A DNA stretch of 64,000 bases from contig JADGFD010000005.1 in assembly GCA_016744015.1 (NCBI GenBank), forward strand, positions 1 to 64,000, in the 5' to 3' direction. A program made the position numbers and the translations under genes. Below, piece after piece: positions 26,876-36,649 of this stretch. A model generated the notes under the pieces. That model did not search any database, had not been told where the DNA came from, and saw only the letters and a list, made by a program, of their open reading frames with translations. Each line of letters starts with the position of its first letter. The stretch's first letter is position 1. This DNA comes from Paracoccaceae bacterium. GTDB taxonomy: Bacteria; Pseudomonadota; Alphaproteobacteria; Rhodobacterales; Rhodobacteraceae.

Positions 26876-27796
26876 TTATCCGGCCCGCAAAAGAGCGAAA
26901 TCCCGCAGATCGGGGCCGGGCAGCAGCGGCAGTTCAGCCGATTGTGCCAGCCTAAAGCTGCTGGCACCCGCCACAGAAAACAGCTTGCGCAACAGCTGGT
27001 TGGTGAGCGCATGGCCGGCCTTATAGCCACGATACCGTCCCAATATCGGCGTGCCCGCCAACATCAGGTCGCCCATAGCGTCCAGCATTTTGTGGCGCAC
27101 ACATTCATCAGCACGGCGCGGACCGCCTTCATTTTGATAGTGGTCTCCATCAACCACCAGCGCGTTATCAAGCGAGCCACCAAGCGCACGCCCATTGGCC
27201 CGCATAGCGTCCACATCTTCAACACGGCAAAAGGTGCGACAGTTGGCGATGTCATGCACAAAATTGCCGTTGCGCATATCAAGCGCGGCTGATTGCTTGC
27301 CAATAACCGTTTTTGGGAAATCAATTGTGAAATCAATTTCAAAATGGCTCAGCGGAGATAGCTCGGCATAGGCGTCACCATTTTCAACGCGCACTGTCTC
27401 GTGCACCTCCAAAAGGGCCACGTTCTGACCTTGCTCAACCAGCCCCGCGCGCTGAATTTCAGCCACAAAGCGGGTGGCGCTACCATCCATTATCGGCACT
27501 TCCGGCCCGTCAATTTCAACGATCGCATTATGCACACCGCAGCCAGCCAAGGCCGCCATCAGGTGCTCGATGGTTGAAACAGAGACGCCAGCCTCATTGC
27601 GAATACAAGTAGAAAGCCGGGTGTCATGCACCACGTCCCACAGAGCGGGAATCATGTTGTCTTTTCCCTGCACGTCTATACGGCGAAACCAGATGCCCAT
27701 ATTGGCAGCGGCTGGCGCAAGGGTCAGCCGTGCGGGGCGGCCGGAGTGCAATCCGGTGCCTATAATATGAATATCTCGCTTAAATGTTCGCTGCAC
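26876..27796 (-). CDS. lpxC: UDP-3-O-acyl-N-acetylglucosamine deacetylase
   Basis: LpxC performs the first committed step of lipid A synthesis. The 306-residue length is normal. The zinc ligands are visible in STIEHLMAALAGCGVHN and in VRHKMLDAMGDLML (His and Asp), and the N terminus FKRDIHIIGTGLHSG is typical. The start is a GTG with AGGCG about 8 bases upstream. A terminator separates it from ftsZ, so it probably has its own promoter in 27797-27910. Confidence 0.96.
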   Translation of the reverse strand: MQRTFKRDIHIIGTGLHSGRPARLTLAPAAANMGIWFRRIDVQGKDNMIPALWDVVHDTRLSTCIRNEAGVSVSTIEHLMAALAGCGVHNAIVEIDGPEVPIMDGSATRFVAEIQRAGLVEQGQNVALLEVHETVRVENGDAYAELSPLSHFEIDFTIDFPKTVIGKQSAALDMRNGNFVHDIANCRTFCRVEDVDAMRANGRALGGSLDNALVVDGDHYQNEGGPRRADECVRHKMLDAMGDLMLAGTPILGRYRGYKAGHALTNQLLRKLFSVAGASSFRLAQSAELPLLPGPDLRDFALLRAG

Positions 27797-27914
27797 AATA
27801 ATCGCCTACTTGTTTTTGTTGGTCTTTATATAGCGTAAATTCACCAATGCGTAACCACGTCAGGATTCACTTCTTGTGTCGGATTGCAACAATAGCAATG
27901 ATGGCGCGACGCAT

Positions 27915-27946
27915 AAAAAACGGGCGCTTGCATACGCAAACGCCCG
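27915..27946 (-). terminator. Rho-independent terminator after ftsZ
   Basis: On the minus strand, CGGGCG with TTGC pairs with GCAA and CGCCCG around a short GTAT loop and is followed by six T residues. It starts 20 bases after the ftsZ stop. This is the clearest terminator in the window, and it closes the ftsW-to-ftsZ transcription run before lpxC. Confidence 0.9.
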
Positions 27947-27965
27947 AGGTCTCGGAGGAAAGGCT

Positions 27966-29435
27966 TTAGTTGGCCTGACGGCGCAAAAATGCTGGAATAT
28001 CAACGCGCTCTTGCTCTTCTCGGTCAACATCATGAGCCGGCGCATTTACGCTGCTGGTGTGCAGGCTGGGCTGCACGCGCGGCGCTGGCGTCTCATCCCT
28101 AGTGTGGCCCGTCATGCGGTTAATTAAGCTATTGATCGCAAAACGTGATGGCTTTTCGTCTTCAAGGGCAGGAGCCGCCACTTCCTCAGGGGCTGGCACA
28201 TTGGAAATTGCGGCTTGCAAGCGCAAGGTAGCTTCCGAAGGGGCAGCCGTTTCAACCACTGCGATCTCCGCAACCGGCTCTTCGATTGCGGGCTTCTCTG
28301 CCTCAGCAGCTTCCATCGCCACGTGCTGGTCGATAAAACTAGGGGCAGCAGCTGGTGTGTCTTCTACTTCCGTAGCCGAGGCGTCCTCAGCCGCCTCTAC
28401 TTCTGGCAATGGTTGCGGCTTAAGCGGCTCGCGCATCGGACGACGAGAATTCGGTGTCGAAACCTCGCCCTCCTCCACATCAATGCCCGTAGCCACAACC
28501 GATACCCGCAAGCCGTCCAGCTCTGGGTCCAGCGTAGAGCCAACGATGATATGCGCGTCCGGGTCCACCTCTTCGCGAATGCGATTTGCGGCTTCGTCCA
28601 ACTCAAACAAGGTCATATCAGTCGATCCGGTGATGTTAATCAACACACCCTTGGCCGATTTCAGTGAAATTTCGTCAAGCAACGGGTTGGCAATGGCCAG
28701 TTCGGCGGCTTTCTTGGCGCGTTCGTCGCCCGAGGCCTCGCCCGTGCCCATCATAGCCTTGCCCATTTCGTCCATCACGGAGCGCACATCGGCAAAGTCG
28801 AGGTTAATAATGCCAGGGCGAACCATCAAGTCGGTTACACCCTTAACCCCTTGATAAAGCACATCATCTGCCATGCTAAACGCATCGGTGAAGGTGGTAT
28901 TTTCATTCGCAAGGCGGAAAAGGTTTTGGTTGGGAATGATGATCAGCGTATCGACCACCTTTTGCAATTCCTCAACACCGGCCTCGGCCTGCTTCATCCG
29001 GCGCGCGCCTTCAAACTGGAAAGGTTTAGTCACCACACCCACGGTCAGCACACCCATTTCACGAGCGGCATTGGCAATCACCGGCGCAGCGCCTGTGCCT
29101 GTGCCCCCACCCATACCAGCGGTAATAAAGCACATATGCGCCCCGCTTAAATGGTCGATGATGGCATCAATGCTTTCTGTCGCGGCAGCATTGCCAACTT
29201 CCGGCTTTGCCCCAGCGCCAAGGCCCTCGGTAATCCGCTCGCCAAGCTGTAGCTTTTTGGGGGCTTGAGATTGGCTAAGCGCCTGCGCATCAGTATTTGC
29301 GACCACAAATTCGGCCCCATCAAGATTTTTCTCGATCATGTTGTTAACGGCATTGCCGCCAGCACCCCCAACCCCAAAAACCGTAATACGGGGTTTCAAG
29401 TCGCTCGTTTCCGGCATACGTAAATTCAAAGCCAT
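27966..29435 (-). CDS. ftsZ: cell division GTPase FtsZ
   Basis: FtsZ polymerises into the cytokinetic ring. The product (489 residues from 29435) has the GTP-binding tubulin signature [15 protein letters not shown] and [14 protein letters not shown]. The globular part ends near [10 protein letters not shown]; after it comes a long (about 170-residue) acidic, Ala/Glu/Pro-rich linker and the C-terminal peptide [12 protein letters not shown], the alphaproteobacterial form of the tail that binds FtsA and other partners. An ATG at 29456 has a better ribosome binding site (AGAGGTGGGG), so the N terminus may be 7 residues longer. A strong terminator follows. Confidence 0.97.
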   Translation of the reverse strand: MALNLRMPETSDLKPRITVFGVGGAGGNAVNNMIEKNLDGAEFVVANTDAQALSQSQAPKKLQLGERITEGLGAGAKPEVGNAAATESIDAIIDHLSGAHMCFITAGMGGGTGTGAAPVIANAAREMGVLTVGVVTKPFQFEGARRMKQAEAGVEELQKVVDTLIIIPNQNLFRLANENTTFTDAFSMADDVLYQGVKGVTDLMVRPGIINLDFADVRSVMDEMGKAMMGTGEASGDERAKKAAELAIANPLLDEISLKSAKGVLINITGSTDMTLFELDEAANRIREEVDPDAHIIVGSTLDPELDGLRVSVVATGIDVEEGEVSTPNSRRPMREPLKPQPLPEVEAAEDASATEVEDTPAAAPSFIDQHVAMEAAEAEKPAIEEPVAEIAVVETAAPSEATLRLQAAISNVPAPEEVAAPALEDEKPSRFAINSLINRMTGHTRDETPAPRVQPSLHTSSVNAPAHDVDREEQERVDIPAFLRRQAN

Positions 29436-29464
29436 GTTCTGTCCGCCTATGCTCATTTGCCCCA

Positions 29465-29479
29465 CCTCTATTACAGAGG
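29465..29479 (-). promoter_or_regulatory. small hairpin covering the ftsZ ribosome binding site
   Basis: On the minus strand, CCTCT pairs with AGAGG around GTAAT, and this AGAGG is the Shine-Dalgarno of the ATG at 29456. The five-pair stem could lower translation from that start and favour the ATG at 29435. The effect is inferred. Confidence 0.35.
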
Positions 29480-29610
29480 CTTTTCGCCCAATCTGCTGAT
29501 TCGTTATGCTAACTTAATGGTGACTCGCCGTCACCTGTTTTTCGCATTTTTGCCACAATATCCTGCGCCACTACACTATATAAGCGATTCTCCACCTATG
29601 GAACTACTAT

Positions 29611-30942
29611 TTACCAATTCTGCTTGAACCAGCGCATTGCCGCCTTTACCCTTCTGGTTCCCATCCGGTCTACCGGCATTTCAAAATCCCAGCATTCATC
29701 CATCGGGTGGCTCGCATGTAGCGCCAGCCCTACCGCAGCCGAAAAGCCAGCGCCAGCCGAAACTTGCGGCAAGCCTTGCACCCGAAGAGGCCGCCCAACC
29801 CGCACTTTTCCGCCCAAAATCCGGTTCGCTAAATCCTCAATGCCCGGAATGGCGCTCGTGCCACCTGTCAGCACAATCCGTTGGCTTGGCAACCCATCAA
29901 ACCCCGAGGCGTCCAACCGCGCGCGCACCTCTTCCAAAATCTCTTCCACCCGTGGTCGCATAACCCCAATCAGCTCAGAGCGCGTCACCGTCCGGCGATC
30001 ATTCTCCCACTGCGCCATCGGGTTGGGCACTTCAATTTCCACTCGGCTATCAGAGCCGGTAGCCAGCAAGCCCCCATGAAGCGTTTTAATCCGCTCGGCA
30101 TCCTCATAGCCAAGGTGCAGCCCTTGGCAAATATCGCTGGTAATGTGGTCACCGCCCAGTCGCACCGCGTCGCCATAAATCATATGTTTACGCATGAAAA
30201 CAGAAAGTGACGTAGACCCACCGCCAAGATCAACAATCGCCGCGCCAAGCTGCTGCTCGTTTTCCATCAGGGTTGAAACCCCGCTAGCAAAGCCGCTAAA
30301 GGCCAAACCCGCCACTTCAAGATCGCAGCGCTGCACACATTCCAGCAGATCATAAACCGGCGCATCGGCCAGCGTCAGCATGTGCATATCTACCGAAAGC
30401 TTGGTCCCGACCTGTCCCCGCGGGTCTGAAAGGCCTGATTTGTGATCGAGATTAAAGTTCACCGGCAGCGCATGAATAGCCTCGCGCTCTTGCCCGAATG
30501 GCGGCACATCACAGCTGGCCAATACGCGACCAATATCCCGCTCCGTGACTTCCCCCTGCTCAACCTCAATTTCACCCGTAAGGCCATAAGACCGCGGCCG
30601 ACCACCTGCAAGGCTGACCATCACATGGTCCACCCGCAGGCCAGCCATTTTTTGCGCCTTTGCCACCGCCGAGCGTATCGCCCGCTCGGTTTCACTCATA
30701 TCGGTAATTTCACCAAACTTCACACCCTTGGAGCGCACCGTCCCCACGCCCACCACGCGAAAGCTGCCCATTTGCGGCATGGTGACTTCGGGCGCACTGG
30801 CCTCGGCATCCTCGCCAGCAAACTGCATCACCAAACAAGAAATCTTGTAAGACCCCACATCCAACACCGCCATAACGCCGCGCTTTACGGCGGCCTCCCG
30901 CCGGTGGCGCATATCGCGCTGGGTCTCAAACAAATCGTTCAT
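29611..30942 (-). CDS. ftsA: cell division protein FtsA
   Basis: FtsA is the actin-like ATPase that tethers FtsZ to the membrane and recruits later division proteins. The 443-residue protein shows the phosphate-1 motif MAVLDVGSYKISCLVM, the phosphate-2 motif AAIVDLGGGSTSLSVF and the adenosine motif IVLTGGTSAIPGI. The C terminus VKAAMRWFKQNW is the amphipathic membrane-targeting helix. Its start overlaps the ftsQ stop by ATGA, so the two are translationally coupled. Confidence 0.96.
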   Translation of the reverse strand: MNDLFETQRDMRHRREAAVKRGVMAVLDVGSYKISCLVMQFAGEDAEASAPEVTMPQMGSFRVVGVGTVRSKGVKFGEITDMSETERAIRSAVAKAQKMAGLRVDHVMVSLAGGRPRSYGLTGEIEVEQGEVTERDIGRVLASCDVPPFGQEREAIHALPVNFNLDHKSGLSDPRGQVGTKLSVDMHMLTLADAPVYDLLECVQRCDLEVAGLAFSGFASGVSTLMENEQQLGAAIVDLGGGSTSLSVFMRKHMIYGDAVRLGGDHITSDICQGLHLGYEDAERIKTLHGGLLATGSDSRVEIEVPNPMAQWENDRRTVTRSELIGVMRPRVEEILEEVRARLDASGFDGLPSQRIVLTGGTSAIPGIEDLANRILGGKVRVGRPLRVQGLPQVSAGAGFSAAVGLALHASHPMDECWDFEMPVDRMGTRRVKAAMRWFKQNW

Positions 30943-31832
30943 ACACCTTCTCCGTTTAACCGCGCCCGCGCTGCCTGCATGGCAATCAAAGCGTCCTCGT
31001 TAAGCCTTAAAATCACTCTATTTTTGTCGCGCATATCCACAAGGGTGATGTCCACATCCAACACACGGCCATCGGCCTGCATAGCCACGACCTGCCGCAT
31101 GGCGTCCGGCCCGTTTTCAGCCGGCAGCATCACCACGGTTTTTTTCAGCACCACATCCCAGCGCCGCTCGCCCATGCGCACCAGCCCCAGCACGCGACTG
31201 CCCAAAGGGGCCAGCACCGAAAATATCTCCCGCGCTTCAAGCATCGCCTTATCAGCGCCTTGGCCGACCACCAAAGGTAGGTCTGCCCGCACCATCCGGC
31301 GCGGCACTTCCGCCACGCGCACACCGTCTTCATCCAGCAGGTAAATCCGGTTCAAGTTCCGCCACACCATGGCGGGCATCCGCTCCACAATCAGCACTTC
31401 CAGTCCGTCCTGCTCAAAGCGCACGGAAGCTGATTTTACCGCCGCCAGCCCCTCAACCGTTGCCCGCAGAGCTGCCAAATCCGCGTCGAGCACGCTCACG
31501 GGCAGTTCCAACGCCATAATCCCCAGAATTTGCCGCTGCAAATCAGGTGAGCCAACAGGGATTTCCACTCGCTCAATCGTCAGTTCGGGCCGCGCAGCCA
31601 CCGCATCCCGCAAGGCATTATACTGCGCGCCGACCCAGCCCGAAACCGCAGGGCTTTGCCAGCCGCCATAGAACGCGAGCAACAGCACGATCAGTGGCAG
31701 CCATACCTGCACCAGCGCGCGAAACCAATGGGTCAGCCAAAGGCGTTCCCATTTATATCCGAGCTTGCTCGGCACCGCTTCTTTCTTAGGCGGCTTCACC
31801 TTTACCGGCGCCAAATCATGCGCCACCACCAT
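30939..31832 (-). CDS. ftsQ: cell division protein FtsQ
   Basis: FtsQ is a bitopic divisome protein linking early and late components. The 297-residue product has a basic cytoplasmic tail, one membrane helix (VWLPLIVLLLAFYGGW) and a periplasmic POTRA domain beginning ELTIERVEIPVGSPDLQ, followed by RFEQDGLEVLIVERMPAMVW. The ATG at 31832 is preferred; the frame runs back to a TTG at 31910 inside ddl. It lies 23 bases after ddl in the dcw run. Confidence 0.93.
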   Translation of the reverse strand: MVVAHDLAPVKVKPPKKEAVPSKLGYKWERLWLTHWFRALVQVWLPLIVLLLAFYGGWQSPAVSGWVGAQYNALRDAVAARPELTIERVEIPVGSPDLQRQILGIMALELPVSVLDADLAALRATVEGLAAVKSASVRFEQDGLEVLIVERMPAMVWRNLNRIYLLDEDGVRVAEVPRRMVRADLPLVVGQGADKAMLEAREIFSVLAPLGSRVLGLVRMGERRWDVVLKKTVVMLPAENGPDAMRQVVAMQADGRVLDVDITLVDMRDKNRVILRLNEDALIAMQAARARLNGEGV

Positions 31833-31855
31833 ATCTCGTCGCTCAGCTACAAGGG

Positions 31856-32761
31856 TCAAACCGCGCCCTCCACTAAGCCCGCGCAAAGTGACGGGAAATC
31901 CACCCCGCAATGCGCCGCCTGCTCAGGGGCGAGCGAGGTCGCTGTCATCCCGGGCTGCGTGTTCACTTCTAAAATAATCAACCCTGCTAGGCCCTTGGCC
32001 TCATCCCAGCGGAAATCAGCGCGGCTCAGCCCCGTGCAGCCCAGCGCCTTATGCGCCCGCTCGGCATAATCCAAGCAAGCCGCAAAAATCTCTTCCGGCA
32101 GATCAGCCGGCACAATATGCGTTGAGCCGCCCTCGCTATACTTGGCATCATAATCATACCAACCGCTCACGATGATATCGGTCACCGAAAACGCCTTGCC
32201 ATCCAGCACCGCCACCGAGAGCTCCCGCCCTGCAACATAGCCTTCAACCATCACCTCGATGGGCATTTCCGGCCCCAGCTGCGGTGGGCCGTTGGCAGCT
32301 TCATTTACAAGGTAAATCCCAACCGATGAGCCCTCGTTATTGGGCTTCACCACATAAGGCGGTGGCATCACGTGCCCCGCCTTCACATTCTCGGCCAGCG
32401 CAATCAGGCTTTCTGCCACCGGAATACCCGCCGCTGCAAACACTCGCTTGCTCGCTGCCTTATCCATTGCCAAAGCCGAGGCCAAAACGCCCGAGTGGGT
32501 GTAGCGATAGCCCAACCATTCCAGCAGCCCCTGCACACAGCCATCCTCGCCAAACCGCCCATGCAGCGCATTAAACACAACCTCAGGATCAACCACAGCA
32601 AGCCGCGCGGGCAAATCAGCCCCCGCGTCAACCTCGGTAACGTTGTAACCTTTACTCCGCAAAGCAGCCGCGCATGCCGCGCCCGAATCCAGAGACACCT
32701 CGCGCTCAGCCGAAGTGCCACCTTTCAATACCACAATGCGGCTAACAGTCCTGCTCGACAT
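31856..32761 (-). CDS. ddl: D-alanine-D-alanine ligase
   Basis: Ddl joins two D-alanines for the peptidoglycan stem peptide. The 301-residue length fits DdlB. Visible ATP-grasp features are VVLKGGTSAEREVSL, VVKPNNEGSSVGIY, the RADFRWDEAKG strand and LEVNTQPGMTATSL with the Mg-binding Glu and Asn. The ATG at 32761 has GAGG 5 bases before it; a GTG two codons upstream is possible. In related genomes murB is directly upstream; here an orphan gene and a hairpin intervene. Confidence 0.95.
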   Translation of the reverse strand: MSSRTVSRIVVLKGGTSAEREVSLDSGAACAAALRSKGYNVTEVDAGADLPARLAVVDPEVVFNALHGRFGEDGCVQGLLEWLGYRYTHSGVLASALAMDKAASKRVFAAAGIPVAESLIALAENVKAGHVMPPPYVVKPNNEGSSVGIYLVNEAANGPPQLGPEMPIEVMVEGYVAGRELSVAVLDGKAFSVTDIIVSGWYDYDAKYSEGGSTHIVPADLPEEIFAACLDYAERAHKALGCTGLSRADFRWDEAKGLAGLIILEVNTQPGMTATSLAPEQAAHCGVDFPSLCAGLVEGAV

Positions 32762-32770
32762 AGCCACCTC

Positions 32771-32790
32771 AAGCCCCGTTTGCGGGGTTT
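32771..32790. repeat. GC hairpin in the ddl leader
   Basis: AAGCCCCG (32771-32778) pairs with CGGGGTTT (32783-32790), with one G-T pair, around TTTG. On the minus strand it lies directly before the ddl ribosome binding site and could terminate transcription from the orphan gene upstream. On the plus strand it has T-rich sequence after it, although no plus-strand gene ends here. Confidence 0.45.
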
Positions 32791-32972
32791 ATTTATGCGG
32801 CGTTTTCGCCGTCTCTACGACTTTAGCCCAAGTGATTCGTTTTTGAAATAGTTTTCTTAAAAATTGAGACACATTGAGAGAACGTCGACCTCCAAACCTT
32901 GAAGGAAAAAATTTTGAATTGCCGCCGTCAATTCTCCATTGTCAAATGCAACAGACCCGTCATTTACCCACT

Positions 32973-33821
32973 TTACGGAATAGTGCGTGCGATCTCCGCG
33001 ATGAGTTTGCTCATATATGCTGGCTCTTGTGTCCAGCCCGCGGGCGCAGCCTGAGCAACCAATCGCAGCATTTCGCAGCTGAGCTTTTCCCCGCGCAGCG
33101 CAGCGAGATACCATTTAATCCAGAACGACCAATCCGACTCGCGACTGTTCAGTAAGGTTGAAATATCACCCCATCGAGCCTCCAGCGGGTTTTCGACATT
33201 CGGCCACAGGGCTATTTGCTGCAACTTTTCTCCAGCGATCAATAGCATACAATCCCTCTGAACAACCTCCCAAAACGCAGCGGTAGCCGCCGATGATCGG
33301 GCGATATATGCTGCATAGGCAACAGAGGCTTCGTTTTCAGTAGCGGCGGCAACGGCAGCAGCTTCAGCTATCGAAGCGTCCACAGCAAACGCTTCGGCAG
33401 CGTAACTAACAGCAGCAGCGGCATTTGGGAGAAACATGTCTCCGATTACGGTATAAGCCGCTGAAGTTAATGCATCAATCGCGTAAGTAAAAGCCGAGTC
33501 AAGTGGTGCCGCGAGCATAGCTTCGCCACCATCAGCAAAGGCCAAGGTGGTAGCAAGATTGTGCCCTATCTCATTTTTCGCTTCGCCCAACGAACAATAG
33601 GCCAAAGTGCCAGTTGCCAAATTCACCCACAAAAGTGGCAAGGCTGTTAGCTCACTTGTAGCCGCATTCTCTGAAGAGAATAAAAAGTCCAAATAAATGG
33701 GCGCCACGCGCATTGCAGCCCGATGCGACACGATCTTTGCAAAGGAGTGCGGCTTGCCATCAAGCCATGCCAGCAAGCTTTTGCGGTCAACAATGTTACT
33801 AATATCTACCACGATAGCCAT
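32973..33821 (-). CDS. hypothetical Ala-rich protein inserted between murB and ddl
   Basis: The 282-residue protein is not assigned to a family. The N-terminal 60 residues look like a small alpha/beta domain (MAIVVDISNIVDRKSLLAWL). The centre (about 100-175) is a long Ala-rich helical stretch that repeats AAAVAAATENEASVAYAAY-like sequence. The C terminus SDWSFWIKWYLAALRGEKL followed by EPAYMSKLIAEIA is a short motif I associate with uncharacterised alphaproteobacterial proteins. No signal peptide or membrane segment. It lies 21 bases after murB but 211 bases before ddl, and its DNA is AT-richer than the cell-wall genes, so it looks like an insertion into the dcw cluster. Confidence 0.6.
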   Translation of the reverse strand: MAIVVDISNIVDRKSLLAWLDGKPHSFAKIVSHRAAMRVAPIYLDFLFSSENAATSELTALPLLWVNLATGTLAYCSLGEAKNEIGHNLATTLAFADGGEAMLAAPLDSAFTYAIDALTSAAYTVIGDMFLPNAAAAVSYAAEAFAVDASIAEAAAVAAATENEASVAYAAYIARSSAATAAFWEVVQRDCMLLIAGEKLQQIALWPNVENPLEARWGDISTLLNSRESDWSFWIKWYLAALRGEKLSCEMLRLVAQAAPAGWTQEPAYMSKLIAEIARTIP

Positions 33822-33842
33822 TCAACCTTTACCCATGAGAGT

Positions 33843-34775
33843 TCAACCCGGATCCCCCACCCGCCGTATCTCCCATTCCAGCTCAATTCCGTCCTTTGCC
33901 CGCACTTTTTTCCGCACCATTTCCCCCAGCCCCTCAAGGTCTGCGGCCGTGGCTCCGCCGGCGTTTATCATAAAGTTCGGGTGCATTTCGCTCATTTGCG
34001 CCCCGCCGAGGCGGGCGCCGCGTAACCCCGCTTCGTCAATAACCTTCCAAGCTTTCAGGTCGTGCACGTCATCATCCTCTCCCGTAGAGGAGAACCCCGC
34101 AGGGTTGCGGAAGGTGGAGCCGCAGGAGCGGTCTTTTACCGGCTGGCTGGCGGCGCGGCTGGCGAGGGCAGATTCCATTTTGGCTTCGATCTCGGCGGGG
34201 TTGCCTAGGGGGCCGCGCAGGATAGCTTGGGTGATTGTGGCGTCATCCGGCAAATCGGAATTGCGGTAGGCGAAGCCCATATCTTCGGGCTTTAGGGTCA
34301 CAACCTTGCCTTGCCGCGTTACCGCCGTTGCCCGCACAAATACGTCCGCCAAGTAGCTACCATAGCAGCCTGCATTCATTTTAATCGCCCCGCCGATACT
34401 GCCCGGAATCGTGCGCAAAAACGCGAGGTCTATTCCTGATTCCGCCGCTCGCTTCGCCACCTGCGCATCCAGTGCCGAGGCCCCCACGCGGATCTCGCCG
34501 CCGTTAAGAACCTCAAAACTATTAAACTTTGGCCCCAGCCGCACCACAACGCCTTTCACGCCACCATCACGGATGATCAGGTTGGAGCAAACGCCGATGG
34601 GCAGCACGGGGATTTCAGGTGGGATGGCCTTCATAAACGCGGCCAAATCGGCCATATGTGCGGGGGTGAAAAGCACCTCGGCAGGGCCGCCGACCCGCAG
34701 CCAGCTTAGGCTATCCAGCGCACGGTTTTCAACGAGGCGACCTTCAACAGGCGGTAAATTCTCAATCAGGCTCAT
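33843..34775 (-). CDS. murB: UDP-N-acetylenolpyruvoylglucosamine reductase
   Basis: MurB reduces the enolpyruvyl group with NADPH and FAD to give UDP-MurNAc. The 310-residue product shows the FAD-binding stretch [16 protein letters not shown], the [17 protein letters not shown] motif, the catalytic [11 protein letters not shown] segment and the late [17 protein letters not shown]. It is the type I form common in alphaproteobacteria. Its start overlaps the upstream DUF2484 gene by 14 bases. Confidence 0.96.
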   Translation of the reverse strand: MSLIENLPPVEGRLVENRALDSLSWLRVGGPAEVLFTPAHMADLAAFMKAIPPEIPVLPIGVCSNLIIRDGGVKGVVVRLGPKFNSFEVLNGGEIRVGASALDAQVAKRAAESGIDLAFLRTIPGSIGGAIKMNAGCYGSYLADVFVRATAVTRQGKVVTLKPEDMGFAYRNSDLPDDATITQAILRGPLGNPAEIEAKMESALASRAASQPVKDRSCGSTFRNPAGFSSTGEDDDVHDLKAWKVIDEAGLRGARLGGAQMSEMHPNFMINAGGATAADLEGLGEMVRKKVRAKDGIELEWEIRRVGDPG

Positions 34776-35010
34776 GCTTCCCCAGCGCTTTCTTTATATA
34801 ATAAACCAGCGGCAAGCGGTAAAGTGACAGCCCGACCAGCACAATGGCAAACACCGCCCAGCCGCCAAAGGCTTGCCCGATGAGCCACAGCACATAGGGA
34901 AAGCACAAAAGCAGCACCCCGCCGAGGGTAAAGTGCAGCCGGTTATGTGGCAGCATCGCCACAAGATTCACCGCCAGCGCCCAGAGCGACGCCGCCAATA
35001 CCGCCGTCAT
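34762..35010 (-). CDS. DUF2484 small membrane protein, second of a tandem pair
   Basis: An 82-residue protein with about three hydrophobic helices ([54 protein letters not shown]) and a short basic tail. It matches the DUF2484 pattern ([15 protein letters not shown]). Its ATG has GGAGG 5 bases upstream and overlaps the stop of the preceding paralogue by ATGA; its 3' end overlaps murB by 14 bases. Placement between murC and murB suggests an envelope role, not demonstrated. Confidence 0.8.
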   Translation of the reverse strand: MTAVLAASLWALAVNLVAMLPHNRLHFTLGGVLLLCFPYVLWLIGQAFGGWAVFAIVLVGLSLYRLPLVYYIKKALGKHEPD

Positions 35011-35264
35011 CGCGCCCTCCATTTTGCCACCGCTTGATTAAACATATGCCGCAGCATAAGCCGCAGCTGGAAAACCGCAACCGCCAGCATGGCGAGCTGC
35101 CAAAACACGCCGTGATTCACCCCAATATAGTAAATCACCGCCGGCAGGGCCAGCACCAGCAGCCGTGCCAAATTCCAGTGGATCCGATAGCGCTGCCCAC
35201 CCGGAATCATGGCAATGATATTTGCCGAAATCGCCCACAGGCAAGCGGCAATAAAGCTGCTCAT
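35007..35264 (-). CDS. DUF2484 small membrane protein, first of a tandem pair
   Basis: An 85-residue paralogue of the next gene, sharing the [15 protein letters not shown] start and a similar helix layout. Its ATG overlaps the murC stop (ATGA), and its stop overlaps the next start in the same way. No good ribosome binding site is visible, so it probably depends on translational coupling from murC. It appears to be a local duplication inside the cell-wall operon. Confidence 0.75.
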   Translation of the reverse strand: MSSFIAACLWAISANIIAMIPGGQRYRIHWNLARLLVLALPAVIYYIGVNHGVFWQLAMLAVAVFQLRLMLRHMFNQAVAKWRAR

Positions 35265-36649
35265 ACCAAGGCGGCAGGTAGCCCATTGGCCCAAGCCGAA
35301 ATGGTGCCCGCCCCGAGGCAGATCACCATATCACCGGGTTTGGCTTCTGCCTTTACCAGCGCGGCAAGGCCACTTTCCCCATCAATCACGGTCGCATCTT
35401 TATGCCCGTGGGTAACGAGACCAGCCGCGAGCGTCACATGGTCCACCCCTTCGATCGGGGCCTCTCCGGCAGCAAATACCGGCGCAATTACGGCCATATC
35501 GGCATCATTAAAGCAGCTGCAAAACTCCTCAAACAGGTCCGCTAGGCGGCTAAACCTGTGCGGTTGATGCACAGCAATCACGCGGCCCTCGGTGCTTTCC
35601 CGCGCGGCTTTTAGCACGGCGGCAATTTCTACCGGGTGGTGGGCGTAATCATCAATGATGCTCACACCATTCAATTCGGCCACACGGGTAAAGCGGCGGT
35701 TCACCCCGCCAAAAGCCTTAAGCGCGGCCCTAATTTCTTCGGCGGTTACGCCCAAATGTAGCGCCGTGGCAATGGCCGCTGTCGCGTTCAGCACGTTATG
35801 ATCACCGGGCATGGGCAGCTCTAGCCCCTTGATAGAGCCAACCTTCATGGCCACATCAAAATAGGCTTTTCCACCTTTGTAATGCAGGTTTTTCACCCGC
35901 ACATCGGCTTGGGGGTTCAAGCCATAGGTCAGCACACGCCGGTCAGTTATCCGGCCCACAAGGGCCTGCACCTCGGGGTGGTCAATGCAGCACACCGCCA
36001 CACCGTAAAACGGGATATTGCTTACAAAAGTATAGAAGGCCTCACGCAGCGCATCAAAGCTGCCATAATGGTCCATATGCTCGGGGTCGATATTCGTTAT
36101 AATGGCAATGGTCGCAGGCAGGCGGTTAAAGGTGCCATCGCTCTCGTCGGCCTCCACCACCATCCAGTCACCGCTGCCCATGCGGGCATTGGAGCCATAG
36201 GCATGAATAATGCCGCCATTGATCACCGTTGGGTCCATGCCGCCGCCATCAAGCAGCGCGGCCACCATCGAGGTTGTGGTGGTTTTACCATGCGTGCCGG
36301 CCACCGCCACATTGCTTTTGAGGCGCATCAGCTCGGCCAGCATTTCGGCGCGGCGCACTACGGGCAAGCCCCGGGCGCGGGCGGCATCTAGTTCCGCATT
36401 GCCGGGTTTAATCGCGGTAGAGACCACAATCACCTCGGCGCCCTCAAGGTTTTCGGCCTTCTGGCCAATAAAAACCTCAGCACCTTTTTCGGCCAAGCGC
36501 CGCGTGATCGGGCTTTCCTTCAGGTCTGAGCCTTGCACCCTATAGCCGTGGTTCATCAGCACTTCGGCAATGCCGCTCATGCCAATGCCGCCAATGCCTA
36601 CAAAGTGGATCGGGCCGATATCATGGGGCAAACGGGTCTGGCTGTTCAT
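35261..36649 (-). CDS. murC: UDP-N-acetylmuramate-L-alanine ligase
   Basis: MurC adds L-Ala to UDP-MurNAc. The 462-residue protein has the N-terminal Rossmann motif [16 protein letters not shown], the P-loop [18 protein letters not shown], the EADESDGTF motif and [14 protein letters not shown]. Start and stop both overlap neighbours (murG upstream, DUF2484 downstream), so it is fully embedded in the operon. Confidence 0.97.
   Translation of the reverse strand: MNSQTRLPHDIGPIHFVGIGGIGMSGIAEVLMNHGYRVQGSDLKESPITRRLAEKGAEVFIGQKAENLEGAEVIVVSTAIKPGNAELDAARARGLPVVRRAEMLAELMRLKSNVAVAGTHGKTTTTSMVAALLDGGGMDPTVINGGIIHAYGSNARMGSGDWMVVEADESDGTFNRLPATIAIITNIDPEHMDHYGSFDALREAFYTFVSNIPFYGVAVCCIDHPEVQALVGRITDRRVLTYGLNPQADVRVKNLHYKGGKAYFDVAMKVGSIKGLELPMPGDHNVLNATAAIATALHLGVTAEEIRAALKAFGGVNRRFTRVAELNGVSIIDDYAHHPVEIAAVLKAARESTEGRVIAVHQPHRFSRLADLFEEFCSCFNDADMAVIAPVFAAGEAPIEGVDHVTLAAGLVTHGHKDATVIDGESGLAALVKAEAKPGDMVICLGAGTISAWANGLPAALV

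Noticed and set aside
29503-29517. GTTA-N7-TTAA upstream of ftsZ as a CtrA-like site
   Set aside because: Half-sites and spacing do not fit TTAA-N7-TTAAC well on either strand, and such AT-rich matches occur by chance.
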